Part shown: in pieces, positions 1-12,102 of the stretch | Position numbering within the stretch: the stretch's first letter is position 1 | Layout of the letters: every line of letters starts with the position of its first letter | DNA from: Cruorifilaria tuberocauda | Lineage: Eukaryota; Nematoda; Chromadorea; Rhabditida; Onchocercidae | Reading direction: 5' to 3' | Assembly: GCA_013365365.1 (NCBI GenBank) | Contig: JABVXU010000024.1 | Span: 248,001-312,000 of the forward strand | DNA: 64,000 bases | Program-made: the position numbers and the translations under genes | Notes under the pieces: model-generated | The model's database searches: none | Told to the model about the DNA's origin: nothing | The model's input: only the letters and a program-made list of their open reading frames with translations

Positions 1-1270
1 TATGAAGGAACTTGTCGAATTCATTAGTCCTACCATGCAGATGCGTGATGGAAGTAAAGTGGAAGAGCAAGGAAGAACAACAGGATCGGAAGAATGGAGG
101 AAACAACGGGGAGAAATTCGAGACGGAAAATCAACTGGACGAATGCTTGTATTGAATGAAAAGGAAATTTCTGATAAAATGTTCAAGTTGGTTGCTCTAT
201 CTAGTCAATAAGAAAAGAGAGGTGCTAGGAGTAGTTATTAATAAAAGAGTATTTCTATATCTCTACCGTTTGAAGAAACTCTTCCTAATATTAGGTCACA
301 TTACTTAGATATAATTTTACAGAAAAAACAAGATTTATTCAAGAGAATAGGTAGAAAAAAGATGAAAACAGCAGATAGTAGGTAGTAAGAACGGCATTTA
401 ATTGACTATTGTAAATATGTAAGATTTACTATCATTAGATGATTCCCTTATTAAATCAATGATAGATATTTTGAAAAAACAATTATTTAAAGATATTTCA
501 GTTTGGAGTATGACTGTGCGAAAGATCAGTACAGACGAGGTTTTGATTTAATAAAAGGTTGGGAAAGCTTGGTTAGTAAGCAAGAAAATGTGTGTCGAGT
601 AGTGGACCGAAGCAACAATTCAGCATATATATGTTGTAAAAAGGGTAAAACGAGCGGTGAACTTTGTTGGTCGTTTGATTTTGGTATTCAGCACATTAAG
701 AATATTAAGTTCCGGCTAGATGGTATCAAGGAGGAAAGTGATGTGAGTCTTGTAAAATTGATTTACTAATATTCAGACATTGACTTTGAAAGATGATATT
801 ATCTGAAATATGTACGAGCGCATACAGAACTACCAATTAGTTGGAGGATATTTTTAGAATAACTTCAATTGGTTCATTACATTAAGACTAAAATACAAAG
901 TCAAAATGAAAGAATCCCAGAGACATTTGTTCCACGATCTTCATATAAAATTCAATTGCAAGCCAAGTCTCTTAACATATTCGTCATTGCCAGGAGTATT
1001 GATTTAGAAATTTTTAGTAATTTTAGAAATTATAAGAAAATGAGTAAAACTCCACTTAACGTAGAATCATTACAGAGTGTGATAAGAGCAGTCATTTGTT
1101 GCGGTGATATGTGTACAATAGTACCTCCAACCGGTGAGTTAGAGCTGGAAACGATTGAGGATTCAAAAGTATATGTTAACATTTATTTCTTGGATGAGAA
1201 CGCGCAACTATTTCTAGTTGACCTTTGTTCAGGAAACTGCGCCAGTTTTTCTATTAAAGCTTTCTTCTAA
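1..1270 (+). CDS. png-1: Peptide:N-glycanase (PNGase), C-terminal PAW-domain part, 5' truncated by window edge
   Basis: PNGase removes N-glycans from misfolded glycoproteins exported from the ER to the cytosol. Only the C-terminal third is here. The first exon (to 186) carries ELVEFISP, followed by a Gly/Ser-Glu-Trp-Arg stretch that matches the end of the family's transglutaminase core and its linker. Exon 502-742 reads EYDCAKDQYRRGF and later CWSFDFG, the signature of the PAW sugar-binding domain. Splicing AA|GTTGGT at 186/187 to TTTCAG at 501 keeps frame. The exon ends before GTGAGT at 743. The last exon ends with TAA at 1268-1270; its start is uncertain, with an in-phase acceptor at 885-886 and another at about 917. 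It contains GDMCTIVPP and NCASFSIKAFF, plausible late PAW strands. Catalytic Cys/His/Asp lie upstream, outside the window. Identity is secure; the 3' structure is moderately secure. Confidence 0.85.
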
Positions 1271-1572
1271 ATGATATTTGATTTTATTTTCCATTTTGAA
1301 AAGCACGTCATTTATATTACCGGAGATTTAGGACATTCAGCTTTTTGTAAATAAGTTTGACTTTTCTCTGTTATATACAATGGTGTCAATTTGTTCTTTC
1401 TTTAACTTAATTTATTAACCTATAAAACATGCAAACAACTGATAATAACAACAACAAAAATAATAAGATGATTCCCTGAATAAATAAACACTGTTTCCAA
1501 AATTTCCTTTTAAGAACAATGACGGTTGAATGTGTCAAAAATTTGTAATCGATTTTAAAAAGAGCACCTTAT
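1271..1572. other. Convergent 3' spacer between PNGase and cyclophilin
   Basis: About 300 bases separate the stop codons of two convergent genes. The stretch is AT-rich with AATAAA-like sequences, for example AATAAACA near 1480, that could serve as poly(A) signals. No coding sequence is visible. Confidence 0.5.
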
Positions 1573-2911
1573 TTATTCTTGCGCGTCAGCCTTGTGGATC
1601 GCAAATGGAGTATCTACAACAATATGTTCTGCCTTTACAATTACAACATCCTTTACGGGCTTGTCACTGGGCTTTACTGTTTTCGTATTTTCCATTTCTC
1701 TTACTACTTTCATTCCATCGAGGACCTGAAAATAAAACAAATTAAAAGAACTAGAGAAGAAGCAAAAATTCATAATGAATTACGTTACCTTGCCGAAAAC
1801 GACATGTCTGCCATCGAGCCAAGGTGTTTTTTTCAAGGTAATGAAGAACTGAGAACCGTTCGAATCCGGTCCAGCATTCGCCATACTAACCCATCCTGCG
1901 CCATAGTGTTTCAGTTTGAAATTTTCATCAGCGAATTTCTCACCGTAGATAGATTTGCTTCCAGTACCATCACCCTGAGGCGAACAAGTATTGTTTTAAA
2001 TAATATCAAGGAGAGGTAGTTGTAAAAAGAGCAAAATGTAACTTACTGTCATAGAAAGAATATTAATACAAAAAAATTTTACATTAACGAAGTCTCCACC
2101 TTGTACCATGAAGTCTTTAATAATTCGATGGAATTTCGAGCCGGTGTATCCTTCCTGAAAATTCGAAAAGTGCGGTTTTCTGTTAAGTGAAATTTTTAAA
2201 AATCTTACGCTGGGAATTCGTTGGTAAACAAATAGTAAATTAATTTGAATACTCGGAAATCACGTAATAAAAATCCAGTGATGGAAAAATACACTTACTC
2301 CTTCTGCTTGCTTTGATAACTGGATAAAATTTTTTACGGTTTTCGGAACTGTCTTTCCAAATAAACCAATCGTTACTGTGCCTGCTTCTTCATCTCCTAT
2401 TTTTATCGTAAAAACGACCTACAAAACTTATGCTTCTTAAACATTATTTAAAAATGATTTTAGTTTCCCAATTTCGGCGTAGAAAACTTCAAAAAGAAAA
2501 AATAAACAGCAAGGACAACTATGTAAGTATGTAAGTATAGAAGACAGATAAAAGTAAAAGAATAGGAATAACTGGAAATGATTTAACCACCAGATTGTAC
2601 TATTTCTTGCAAATGGACTAATCATATTCTGACAGGTTGTAGTGACAGATTCTGTTATATTTGCAACATATTTAACAATAACTTCTCATCTTCATACCAT
2701 ATTTTAACCATTTTGAGATTCATTCCAAGACTTCCCTCCATTCATTATAAAAAGGGAAAGTGGTGAAGGAAAAACGATCATAAAAAGATTACGCTATATT
2801 TACCTTATCAGTTACTTTTGGTCCTCTCGGTTTATCGTCTGACTTCAGTGTAGCGTAAATATTCATTACAAATAATACCAATAGCAATAACGGCTCATAA
2901 TAGCAAACCAT
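1573..2911 (-). CDS. Secreted/ER cyclophilin-type peptidyl-prolyl isomerase (cyclophilin B class)
   Basis: Catalyses cis-trans isomerisation of Xaa-Pro bonds during folding in the secretory pathway. Five exons: 2804-2911, 2299-2418, 2083-2154, 1789-1974 and 1573-1725, about 212 residues. The first 20 or so residues ([20 protein letters not shown]) form a signal peptide. The next exons carry the core motifs: [15 protein letters not shown] includes the catalytic Arg and Phe-Met-Gln region, then [27 protein letters not shown] and HVVFGK. The protein ends with a 20-residue tail after the barrel, closing in HKADAQE; similar tails occur in C. elegans CYN-5/CYN-6. Every intron is phase 0 with a canonical GT-AG pair, so the model is well determined. 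The Trp of the cyclosporin-binding site is present (TPWLDG). Confidence 0.95.
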
Positions 2912-3755
2912 CTGAAACTTATTCATTTCTTGATAATTTTTTGTTCACGAAATATTTTTGCTCAATGTTTGAAGTTAAAATGCTCGCTATTGCATATGAT
3001 GCTGCTATACAAGTATGTTTAAAGAATTCCGCAGCGAACGAAGGTTAATAAAATTGATTAAATAGTACAGGTAATGCGAAAAAGAAATAAAGAAGCGAAA
3101 ATTCGGCACAAAGAGTACGCTCGATTTCTATTGCAAAGCTGCTCAAACAGAGAATGTATATGTAACGCATCATATCTCACACAAGAAATTATTTTTAAAA
3201 CTAAAAATTAATAAATTTGACCTTTCATTCCGTTTTACTATGGTGAAATGATGTGTTGTAATGAGATAAACTTTTGATCCAAGAATTATTCGTATATCCA
3301 GAATTTCACTTAATAAAATTTATTAAATTAAAATTATTGAATATTAGCAACTTTTTAATACAATTGGCACATTCATAGATCCATTAGTGGCATATACAAT
3401 TGGTATGGAATGAAATATATCTATAGTTCTTCTTGAGTCAGTAATCCTTTGATCCTCCATACATTATCACAAATTTTAGGGTAGCGAGAAAAGAAAATGT
3501 AAAAATTTCAAAGAAATAAATGAAAGAGAAGATTAACTGTCAGGTACATAAAGCAGAATAAAAAATATGTGCACTAATACTTATATTGAAGCAATATACA
3601 AGCATAATGTCGAACATCTTTATCAATGAATATCACTGAATTCAATTGAATGAATAGATGCAATTTTGAAATAGTTATGAAATAAAGGGAAACATATGCC
3701 TTTTTTCTTACTGCTGAAACGGCTAAACACTTAGCCTTATTACTAAGTTACTTAC

Positions 3756-3891
3756 TGCATAAGCAATACATTGATAAACGGACGAACCGGCGTAAAGATA
3801 CAACGGATAGATCATTCCCAAAAATGCAATCATAAACGCTACAAGAAAAAGCGCTCTTCGAAAATAAGCAAATATGGCAGAATAATAAACG
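3756..3891 (-). CDS. Possible single transmembrane exon, weakly SMIM20/MITRAC7-like
   Basis: This minus-strand stretch sits between a good acceptor (TTTCTCCAG, revcomp of 3892-3900) and a strong GTAAGT donor (revcomp of 3750-3755). It encodes 45 residues in one frame, with a basic FRRAL start, a hydrophobic helix and then MIYPLYLYAG. The spacing Arg-x-Ala-Leu ... Tyr-Pro-x-Tyr resembles the mitochondrial inner-membrane protein SMIM20 (a COX1 assembly factor) by memory alone. It begins with the third base of a codon, so an upstream coding exon is needed, and none was found. It could equally be a chance hydrophobic ORF. Confidence 0.3.
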
Positions 3892-4677
3892 CTGGAGAAA
3901 CGTACCACATATCACAGCCCTATAGCAGCCATCGAGAGTATATACTGTGCTGTTAGTACTGTCTAATTCCATTGTTTAAATATTTGTTTATAAATTTTAA
4001 AATACAAAATAATCTGCAACCGATCCAATCCGATCAAATCAGCTATGACTTTCCCTTATAACTCTTTTTACTTTTTAATGTATGTGACAGGAAATTTTTC
4101 TTTTCACGGCATATTTGATTTACTGGAGCAGATAGAAGAAATAGTACCTAATTGATGGCCAATTTGATGGATTGATGGATTCGGTTGTGAAAACATTGTT
4201 AAATAGTGAGAAAGGTTATCAAAATTGATTCAGTTGGAATGATAGTTGCACTTGCTGCACTCCAAACAATATTTGTTGAGGTTTGCAGCACACAAAAAAG
4301 TGCACCAAATGCGTGGACAGGAACGTCAGCCTTCATCATTTTGAAAATCATAGAATATCAGATTTCTTAACGTATTGAAAGCAATTTCTCATAGTTGCAC
4401 TTATCTCATTTATTCGTAACATTTTTGGACCAATTTATACCGAAATTACTGTTCAAGATAAGATTGATAATGAGACGATGATGAGTAAAATTGACAAAAA
4501 TTATTCCTGAATTTGTGCAGAAGTATGGCGCAAAATGATAATTGAAGCTAATCAAAGGACATCCTTTCTTTGAAATACAAATGAGGTGTTGAAATATGCT
4601 TCGCTTCAGCTTCTAATATAATTTTTCAAAGTGCCTTTCACTTTCATTTCGATTTTGTTTTCCGGGCAAATGGAGAG

Positions 4678-4848
4678 TAAAAAAGAAAGAGAGAAAGAAA
4701 CGAAGAAAGAAAAAGAAAGGAGAATGAAGATTACTCCTCCTGAGTTAAATGATAAACATATTCTCAAAGTATGAGTGATCGAGACTGGTCCGAATGTTAA
4801 GATAAGACGAGTGGAGAGCATTCTTTCTTTTTCTCTCTCTCTCTCTCA
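4678..4848. repeat. Purine-rich run and CT microsatellite
   Basis: From about 4678 to 4720 the plus strand is almost entirely A and G (repeated AAAGAAAG/AGAGAA), and at about 4829-4848 it switches to CTCTCTCTCTCT. Together they form low-complexity DNA in the spacer upstream of the MEK5-like gene. Confidence 0.6.
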
Positions 4849-4980
4849 CTTTCTCATTTTCTATTTATGGCAAACAGATGGATGAATTGATACCTGCAAC
4901 AAAAGGGAAGTCATCTTACACAATTGTGAATTGGAAGAATGCGATTACGTATCGTACGATTACTTAACGAGAATACTTGC

Positions 4981-4982
4981 AG
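4981..4982 (+). other. Candidate spliced-leader acceptor of the MEK5-like gene
   Basis: TACTTGCAG ends here, 30 bases before the ATG at 5013, and no donor is evident upstream. This fits a trans-splice acceptor. Confidence 0.4.
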
Positions 4983-5012
4983 ATAAGTAACATCGGTTAC
5001 TGTCACTGTGGA

Positions 5013-8000
5013 ATGGTATTGAACATTATCGTTCTGGATGAATCGAGCGGTAAAGAACGTGGAGTCTCCGTGGATGATATCGCTACTGCATTTCTTGACA
5101 CCTTTCTTGCCGCCATATCACCTTACCAGCATTTCCGACACTTTCGTTGTTTGTCTTATCTTTTTCTCTCTCTGTTCTTCAATTAACTTATGAGAAATTT
5201 TATTGCTTTCTGTGAAATTATAAATCGAAATGTGATTGTCTCACATTATACCTGATTCCTTCACAACTTCATTTTTCTTTTCAATAAACTTTTTAATCGT
5301 AATGTAGGAGTGGATATAAGTCATATTTGAGAGCTACCGAAGTCTCAAAATTATCTGGAGAATAAAATTGTCAATATAAACGCACTTCTTCACTCTTAAC
5401 AAATAATTCTAACACTATAAATAGGACAATTTTAGTTCTCAAGTTAAATATCTTTTTTTTTGCGAATTTTAGCAACTATTTTAGAGGGTTATGGTCGTTA
5501 CCTTTGACAATTTTTCAATCAATTAAATTTAAACTTTGCAAACTAAGACCAATAGATTGTCTCCCAAGTATAATAATAAGATTTGATTCATTATCTTCTA
5601 GGAAGAGCTCTTTTCAAAAGGATATTACCTAAAAAAAGAAAACCAATATTTGTCTTAGATGAAGATGAAGATGGCGATCTTGTAGCCGTTCGAACTAATG
5701 AAGAGCTTGCTGCTATGTTGTCTTTATCGAGAATTCATCCGCTAAGGATTCATTTAAGTTAGTCGTAAGACTTTTAAATTCCATTTAAGACTGAAAAAAG
5801 GGGAAGCATATATTGCTGCCAACTTTTTCTTTTCTTACCTTTTGCTTATGATATAGCAGACAATTTGATTTTTAATAATTTTTCTAGGCTATTTTATTAA
5901 ACCGAAGGTTCTAATAAAATAAAAAGAATGAATAATAGTTATTGCCAGTTTCGCAAGATGAGCCTCTTTTGGATGGTAATTTAGCAAGCATTATGCCGGA
6001 TATGTTAAAGCGACTTGACACTATTGGATTCGGTCATTCTGGCACTGTTTATAAGTTAGTCTTTTTTGCTAGTCATGCAGTAAGAAAGAAAGGAAAAACA
6101 GAAATGAAAAACTCATATTTACAAATCTTGTTCGTTAAAAAATAAAGTTCAGCTTTCAGAGCCTTAGATGTGGAACATGATCGAATTGTGGCACTAAAAT
6201 GCATCTCTGTTGATGGTTGTAGAGAACATCTTGTTGTTGCCCGAGAAGTACAGCTTCTCAGCAAGGTATCTATTATAATTCATCATAAAGTTAGTTTTTA
6301 TCACAGATGTTTCAAATGAGGAATTGGAAATTTTCTAAATTAGTCAATCTTAATTGGTCTTAAGTACCATTTTTATCGAGGGATATTCGAATTATCTCAC
6401 TACAAAAAATTATGTTTCTTTCCCAATTCGTTTTCTGCAGCGAATATTTAATCAGTCTTGGTGATCTAAGAAACACAGTTATGTTATCTTAAATACATGG
6501 AGTAATGCGGACGGTACAGCTGAAGAACTGGTGGTTTTGCTTAAATCACTGATTTCGTCTTGTATAGTATTCTTGCAGTCCATACATCGTGAATTTCTTG
6601 TCAGCTTCATTCCTTGACGGTGAGTTATGCTTGTGTATGGAATTTATGGATGGCGGCTCATTGGATCGGTATAAGAAACTGCCTGTTTCGGTACTTGTTC
6701 CTACAGCTGTTTCCATTATTTGTGGACTTCATTATCTTTGGGCACACAGAGTGATGCACAGAGGTTTTTTCCCTGTATCATAAGATCTATTATAACATTT
6801 CCCTGCTCCATTTCGCATCTTATTTTGCTTTAATGCTATTTTTCATACATTCAAAATTGAATGTTGGAAAAATGCTTGTAAGTGTTCCAAAAAAAAATTG
6901 TTTCATTGAACAAAAAAAATTATTTCTTAAGATTGGGGACTGGCATATATGGCTTCTGTAAATCATCTTTTAGAACTTTCATCCTTAAATTGCAGTAATG
7001 GTTTAATCTTGCGATTCTTTTTCTTTAATTGTTTGCTTTTATCATAATTTTTATTACCTTTGCCTAGTAGCAGTTTTCGTCTCTCCAAGAACTGTTTTAA
7101 AATTCTCCTGCTTTCATTTGAAAAACTGCAGATATAAAGCCAAGCAACATACTGGTGAACACGCATGGCGACGTCAAAATATCTGATTTCGGAGTTTCAA
7201 AACAACTGGAACGATCTATAGCTCGAAGTTTTGTTGGCACCAGTGTGTACATGGCTCCTGAACGTATACAAGGTGGTCCCTACAGGTATATCTACATCTA
7301 AATTACGTCTAATATTGAATTGGAAATTTTCCACCTCTAAAAATAAAACTTAACATCTTAATATTAATTGACTTACTAATATGAGCTGCAGAATTGTTTT
7401 TAAATTCTAATTAGCGTTGATCAAAAGAGAAATTCAGCATGGAAATCCTTTATTTTTCTTTTTTCGATGAAGTGCATATCTGGAGCGTAATATTCTGTGT
7501 ATGCTTGGTCGCTAATTTTTTTCAAATTTCTCATCCATTATTTTGAATAGCTGAATTTAATCCGAACCTTTTCAGAATATGTTCAGATATATGGAGCTTT
7601 GGTTTGACAATATGTGAGTTAGCCATCGGAAAATTTCCACTGATAGTAAGTACTTGTAATGATGTTTCGGCTGCAATGGAAACCGTTTTTGACAAGAATT
7701 TCAATATCATTAATTCTTTTGATGTTGGACATCTTCCAGCTGACTTTTTGGACGTGGTGATGAATTGGTATGTGATTCTAATAACTGTTATGGCTAGACT
7801 TCCAAAATAGATAATAGTGAAAAAAGAAGACATTTAAAATGAACGAGGCGCTTTTCTAAACGACATTTTACATTACTGTAGACCATATCATAATAGAATC
7901 AATAGCAGTTCAATAAATGGTGATTTAATTTAAAATTCCAACGCTTTTTTTTGCTTTCGAATGCTTTATTGCTCTCCGTCTCCCATTGTTTTCGTGACGT

Positions 8001-8274
8001 TCAATAAGTCTCAAAAGACAATTTGTGTTGAAAGCGGAGTAGTAAATTCTAATCACAGGTGCTCTAGGTTACGCATGTCTGTTCTCGCTCAAAGGAACCT
8101 TTGTAACTTGGACTTGTTTGTTTGATTCACTGTTTAAATTTAAGTTATAGCGTTATTGTGGATGAGACAAAACGATGGAAGCATGAAGACCTTCTTGGTT
8201 GTTCATTCGCCCGACTGAACATTCCTGTAGACTTGCGTCCCGTTGCGCAGTTCGTTAGTTCGACTGTTTCCTGA
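5013..8274 (+). CDS. PB1-domain MAP kinase kinase, MEK5 (MAP2K5)-like
   Basis: Dual-specificity kinase of the MAP2K family; vertebrate MEK5 binds MEKK2/3 through its PB1 domain and activates ERK5. Exons: 5013-5145 (least certain), 5602-5757, 5949-6054, 6160-6265, 6568-6763, 7132-7285, 7576-7767 and 8151-8274. The model gives about 388 residues; human MEK5 has about 450. The PB1 part shows the acidic OPCA core [10 protein letters not shown] followed by [11 protein letters not shown]. The kinase part shows a Gly-rich loop ([11 protein letters not shown]), the ATP lysine in [24 protein letters not shown] and YMAPER. The activation segment SIARS sits where MEK5 has SIAKT, so both phospho-acceptor positions are kept. 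EFMDGGSLD and LHYLW are closer to MEK5 than to MEK1/2, MKK4 or MKK7. All splice phases agree from 5602 on. Exon 1 supplies a plausible first PB1 strand ([13 protein letters not shown]), but its donor is weak. Confidence 0.85.
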
Positions 8275-8819
8275 GTAAATTGCGATATTTTAATTGCATT
8301 TTATACTTTATACTTAAAATGGCTCTTTTCTGTTCAATTTAATTTCGTTTCGGATATTTAAAATAAACCAATTATTATACTCGAATATTGCTGTTAATAT
8401 CGAATACGGCTAGATCCGGATATTATTGGTGAAGCATTACAATCTGAGTTATATATCATTTACTCAGATGTATCGAAATATTTTTGTTGACTTCTCTTTT
8501 AGTCATTTATATGCAAAAGTTTGAAATAGATGTGATTTGCTTGAGAGGAACCGTGAGTGATCCCTGAGCAGAATATTGCCTGTTTGTTAAGAGTCTGATC
8601 TAGAATTTTTAGACTGAGGCGTGATGCTTATTTAAGGGCCATTTTTCCTTTAAATATTCAAAACATATGTGAATAATTAAAGCATTAAGGAGTTATGGTA
8701 TTTCGTCATACAGTAACTCTAACCGATTGGTCATTAATTTCATTCACTGTGAACTATTTTATGTTTTATTTTTATTAGGTTGTTCTAGTAGTCGGCAATA
8801 TGGTCAAATATTCAGCATA
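8275..8819. other. Spacer between MEK5-like gene and TM2D3
   Basis: About 545 bases between tandem genes. A TTTTTATTAG site ending at 8778, 41 bases before the TM2D3 ATG, may be a spliced-leader acceptor. The distance is longer than typical nematode operon spacing, so separate promoters are likely. Confidence 0.4.
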
Positions 8820-10261
8820 ATGATTTATGCTCTGCTTTTATTAACAGTTTTATTAACAACTTTTATTAACATTTTCTGTGTAGGGAATAATTTGGTGAAA
8901 ACCGATGAAAAGCCTCCGAGAGATGACGACTCTTTGTAAGTACTTCCGAAACATATATTTTTTATCGAAATATATAGTTATCATTAAGATATCTATTGAA
9001 TATCTGAGATTTAAATTAAATGTGGCTCAAATATGAAAACTTATGACACATAAAGTTATATCTTTTTTACACTTTTTAGAAGGATAAACTGTCGGGAATG
9101 AAATGAATAAATGATCCAAATATGAAAATTAAAAATTTATCACATCTACAACTAATTTTTTTTGCATTTGTACACAAGTTTTTACAGTTGCGGTAAAGCA
9201 GATTGTCCATTTCACGGTTCTTGCTTGGATTGCAAATTTCCAGAATGTGAATACGGAACTATAATAACTTTGAATTGCACCACGAAAAGGCAATGTTCTG
9301 GTCAGTACACATTACAAAAAGAAGCAAAGTGCCGATATTGTTGGCAGACCGATGCTGCGGAGCATCACTGCTCTCCGGTATTATTTCATCATTACCCAAA
9401 ATAGTGCTTTCGAATAGTCAATTAATGTAATATTTGGAAGAATTAGGATCAGATGATTCGTGTGCTCAATTAAAGTAATTTTGATTGAAGTACTTCGAAT
9501 TATTAAAGAGAAAAGTGATAAGTACATCATGTACAAATACTTTTTAATATATGAAATATGGTAATAGTATCATTGTTACTAAAAAAATATTAAAGGTACG
9601 CAACTGTTCAACAGTGGCTACTCGTTTATTTCGCACGACGTGTCGAGTACATCAGTGGGTCATTTGTAAAGGTCGAAGAGCTTTCTACAAAAATGTGAAG
9701 TACGTTTATTGCAAATGAATTTTCGATTTAATGGAACGTCATATTCAACCTACTTTTATGCTTTCGAGCATTGGTTCCATAAGTACAATTAAGTTAATAA
9801 TTCGTTAATATCAATGTAATTAGGCAGCTGCGATAGCGCATTAATTACAAAAACAATTATGGCATTCTTTTCTGAAAGCATGTAAAAGGATACACAAAAT
9901 TGCAAAATCTAGATTGTATATTTTCCCTACACATTGAAAAAGAAAATATATGCTGCTAAGTTTTGGACAAAGTATAGTGGCGAGAACATAAGTAATATAT
10001 ATACATGTTCCTTTCGCATGTTACTTGATTCATAGATTTACTTATAGATGCAACTGGTCCTCAGGGTATAGCTGGTGGAAAACGATGTTCCTTTCAGTTA
10101 CACTTGGTGGTTTTGGCGCCGATCGTTTTTACTTGGGAATGTGGAAAAGCGCAATAGGAAAATTATTCAGCTTTGGTGGTTTGGGCATTTGGACATTTGT
10201 AGATGTTGTTTTGATCGGTGTTGGTTATATTGGACCAGCTGATGGTTCTCTTTACATTTAA
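8820..10261 (+). CDS. TM2 domain-containing protein 3 (almondex homologue)
   Basis: Type of small membrane protein required for Notch signalling in Drosophila (almondex). Exons: 8820-8935, 9188-9377, 9596-9699 and 10048-10261, about 207 residues. The ATG starts a signal peptide (MIYALLLLTVLLTTFINIFC). A Cys-rich extracellular part follows, with pairs such as CPFHGSCLDCKFPEC. The last exon begins CNWSSGYSWW and holds two transmembrane helices joined by GADRFYLG, the conserved Asp-Arg-Phe loop of TM2 proteins. The C-terminus GYIGPADGSLYI is almost identical to that of other TM2D3 proteins. Every splice is GT-AG with matching phase. Paralogues TM2D1 and TM2D2 are less likely because of the C-terminal sequence. 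Confidence 0.95.
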
Positions 10262-12102
10262 TAGAAGTCTTTAATTTCAACAGCACAAATCTTTGTCAGA
10301 AATTTTTGAGATATTAGAAGACGGTATTAAGGGATCATGATGTTACATACAGTATTGAGCAAAAACATACAATTTTGCTGGTAGATCTTATATAAATAAG
10401 AGTTTTGTCCTGCTGGACAATTTAAATTGTTGCAGTAAAATCTCTTTGTTTCTTTCGCGCTCATAAATTAAAATATACTTTCTCTGCTACTGAGCAGTAT
10501 TATTTAGTTGAGCAGTCCATTTATTTTTTGTGATGTACACAGTCTCGAAGCATTGCCTGAATGTTCTCGAAACTCGTTGCAGCTTTTTTCATTGACTGAA
10601 CTGTCCTGTAATGTAATTTATTATACAGAATATAGAACAGCAAGTAGTACCTTGAACGATTTTCTGCAGTATGCAAATTCTAAGCAAATGTGGTATGGCT
10701 TACAAAAGGACGTTATCCAGGTCGAAACATGCACCATAGAGACGAGAATTCAAATCAGCCATTGTGTATTTTCGAGCCACGAGTGCAGGCAAAGTTTTTC
10801 CGATATGTTCCTGCAAATATATTTTTTTCAAGCTAGTGGAGTGAATTTTAAACTTGATCAATTTCCTTTTGTGCATAATGATTTTTTTTAAAGCTTTTTC
10901 GAATTTTTATTTCGGACTTTTGTTAAGTCTATAACTTTGTGATGAAACTAAAAAGAATCTCGCTCTTGTTCATATCCATGATTTCTTTAACTACATTCAA
11001 ATGGATTGACTGTTTGTAAAAATCAAACTCCTTGCAGAAACAAAGCAGAATAATAAAGAAATTGACTGCTCCATGACAGTCAATGTTACATAAAAATAAC
11101 GTCCTTCATATGAAGGAATAGAATATTATTCAGAATTTTTAGATGTTTAAAGCACATGCCGATTCTTATTGTTTCTTTTTAAGATTTTTTGTGACTTTCA
11201 AAATACAAGTAAAATGTGGACTGTTCAATTTGATATTATAGCCGAAATAAAAAAAATTAAAATCATTTTAAAAAATAACCAAAATCAAAATGAAAAAAAA
11301 AAAGAAATAGAAGCAACACACATGTAATCGATATAGGGCCAAGGATGGATCGTGGTCAACAATGTGTACACTCTCTGATAAACGTTCCGCTACTGAAAAA
11401 CACATTTTATGTAAAGAAATTGATACTAAGAGTAAATTTAATGAGGAAATTAGAAAATCTCGAAGTGGAATAAAATTCCGGACATATAACGTTAACGTAT
11501 ATAAAAATCTGAGCTTACGTATGCGACAACGTGCTTGTAACTCTTTCGATGCCATTCAGTTGTGCATTCTCCAATGAACTCTGTTCTGTAATTTAACAAC
11601 TGTCCAAAAAAAAAGAAAAGGTATATATAAAGAGTTATCATGCGACAGAGAGCTGCACTCCCTATTCCTTGCAAACTACTCAGGAAGTTACAGTTCGGAA
11701 CGATGACCTGGAATGAATTCTGAACATTACCTCTCTGCTGTCTACCTTGTAAATCTCGACAATTTTTTTTCGACCAACTATGATTGTACCATTTCTATTT
11801 CACAAAAATATGAATGATCTAACCTTTTGAAAAAATTTTGAAAATAAGTTCCCAAATAAAAATATTTATTATTTTTTATGACAATATGAACATTACAAAA
11901 ACTCCATACTCAAATTATAACAGTACAAAAACCAAACAAAACTGCGAGTAAGGCAACATGAACAGAATGAATTTGAACAGCACTATACACCAACTTCACT
12001 GTAGAACTACAAAGCGAATGGCCCCAGCATACTCCAAATAAAGCTATCCCAAATTCAAATGAACCGAAATTACAAAACTAAACTGAATCTGATCTGGAAC
12101 GA
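10262..12102. other. Convergent spacer between TM2D3 and mS27
   Basis: About 1.8 kb between convergent 3' ends. It contains one moderately long open frame on the plus strand (10508-10891, listed separately) and otherwise AT-rich DNA with long A and T runs, including around 11230-11310. No conserved gene is recognised. Confidence 0.5.
10508..10891 (+). CDS. Unrecognised open frame, doubtful
   Basis: A 127-codon open frame without an ATG near its start, 250 bases after TM2D3. It is unusually long for this base composition and contains six scattered cysteines. An acceptor-like ATTATTTAG precedes it at about 10499-10507, so it could be an exon of an unspotted gene or part of the TM2D3 3' UTR. 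No family is recognised. Confidence 0.15.
   Translation: MSSPFIFCDVHSLEALPECSRNSLQLFSLTELSCNVIYYTEYRTASSTLNDFLQYANSKQMWYGLQKDVIQVETCTIETRIQISHCVFSSHECRQSFSDMFLQIYFFQASGVNFKLDQFPFVHNDFF

Larger units (their letters stand above)
2912..5012. other. Divergent spacer between cyclophilin and the MEK5-like gene
   Basis: Two kilobases of AT-rich DNA lie between two divergently transcribed genes, so both promoters should be here. Contents: a possible transmembrane exon on the minus strand (3756-3891, listed separately), a purine-rich run of A/G repeats at about 4678-4720, and a CT microsatellite at about 4829-4848. Otherwise nothing is recognised. Confidence 0.5.

Noticed and set aside
1530..2019. 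Plus-strand open frames of 71 and 146 codons over the cyclophilin gene
   Set aside because: They are antisense shadows of cyclophilin exons 4 and 5, which match the family codon by codon.
3892..3905. A 14-base intron joining MELDSTNSTVYTLDG to the transmembrane exon
   Set aside because: Far shorter than any nematode intron; the two frames cannot be joined this way.
7531..7833. 100-codon minus-strand frame over the MEK5-like kinase
   Set aside because: Antisense to the conserved kinase exon 7576-7767.
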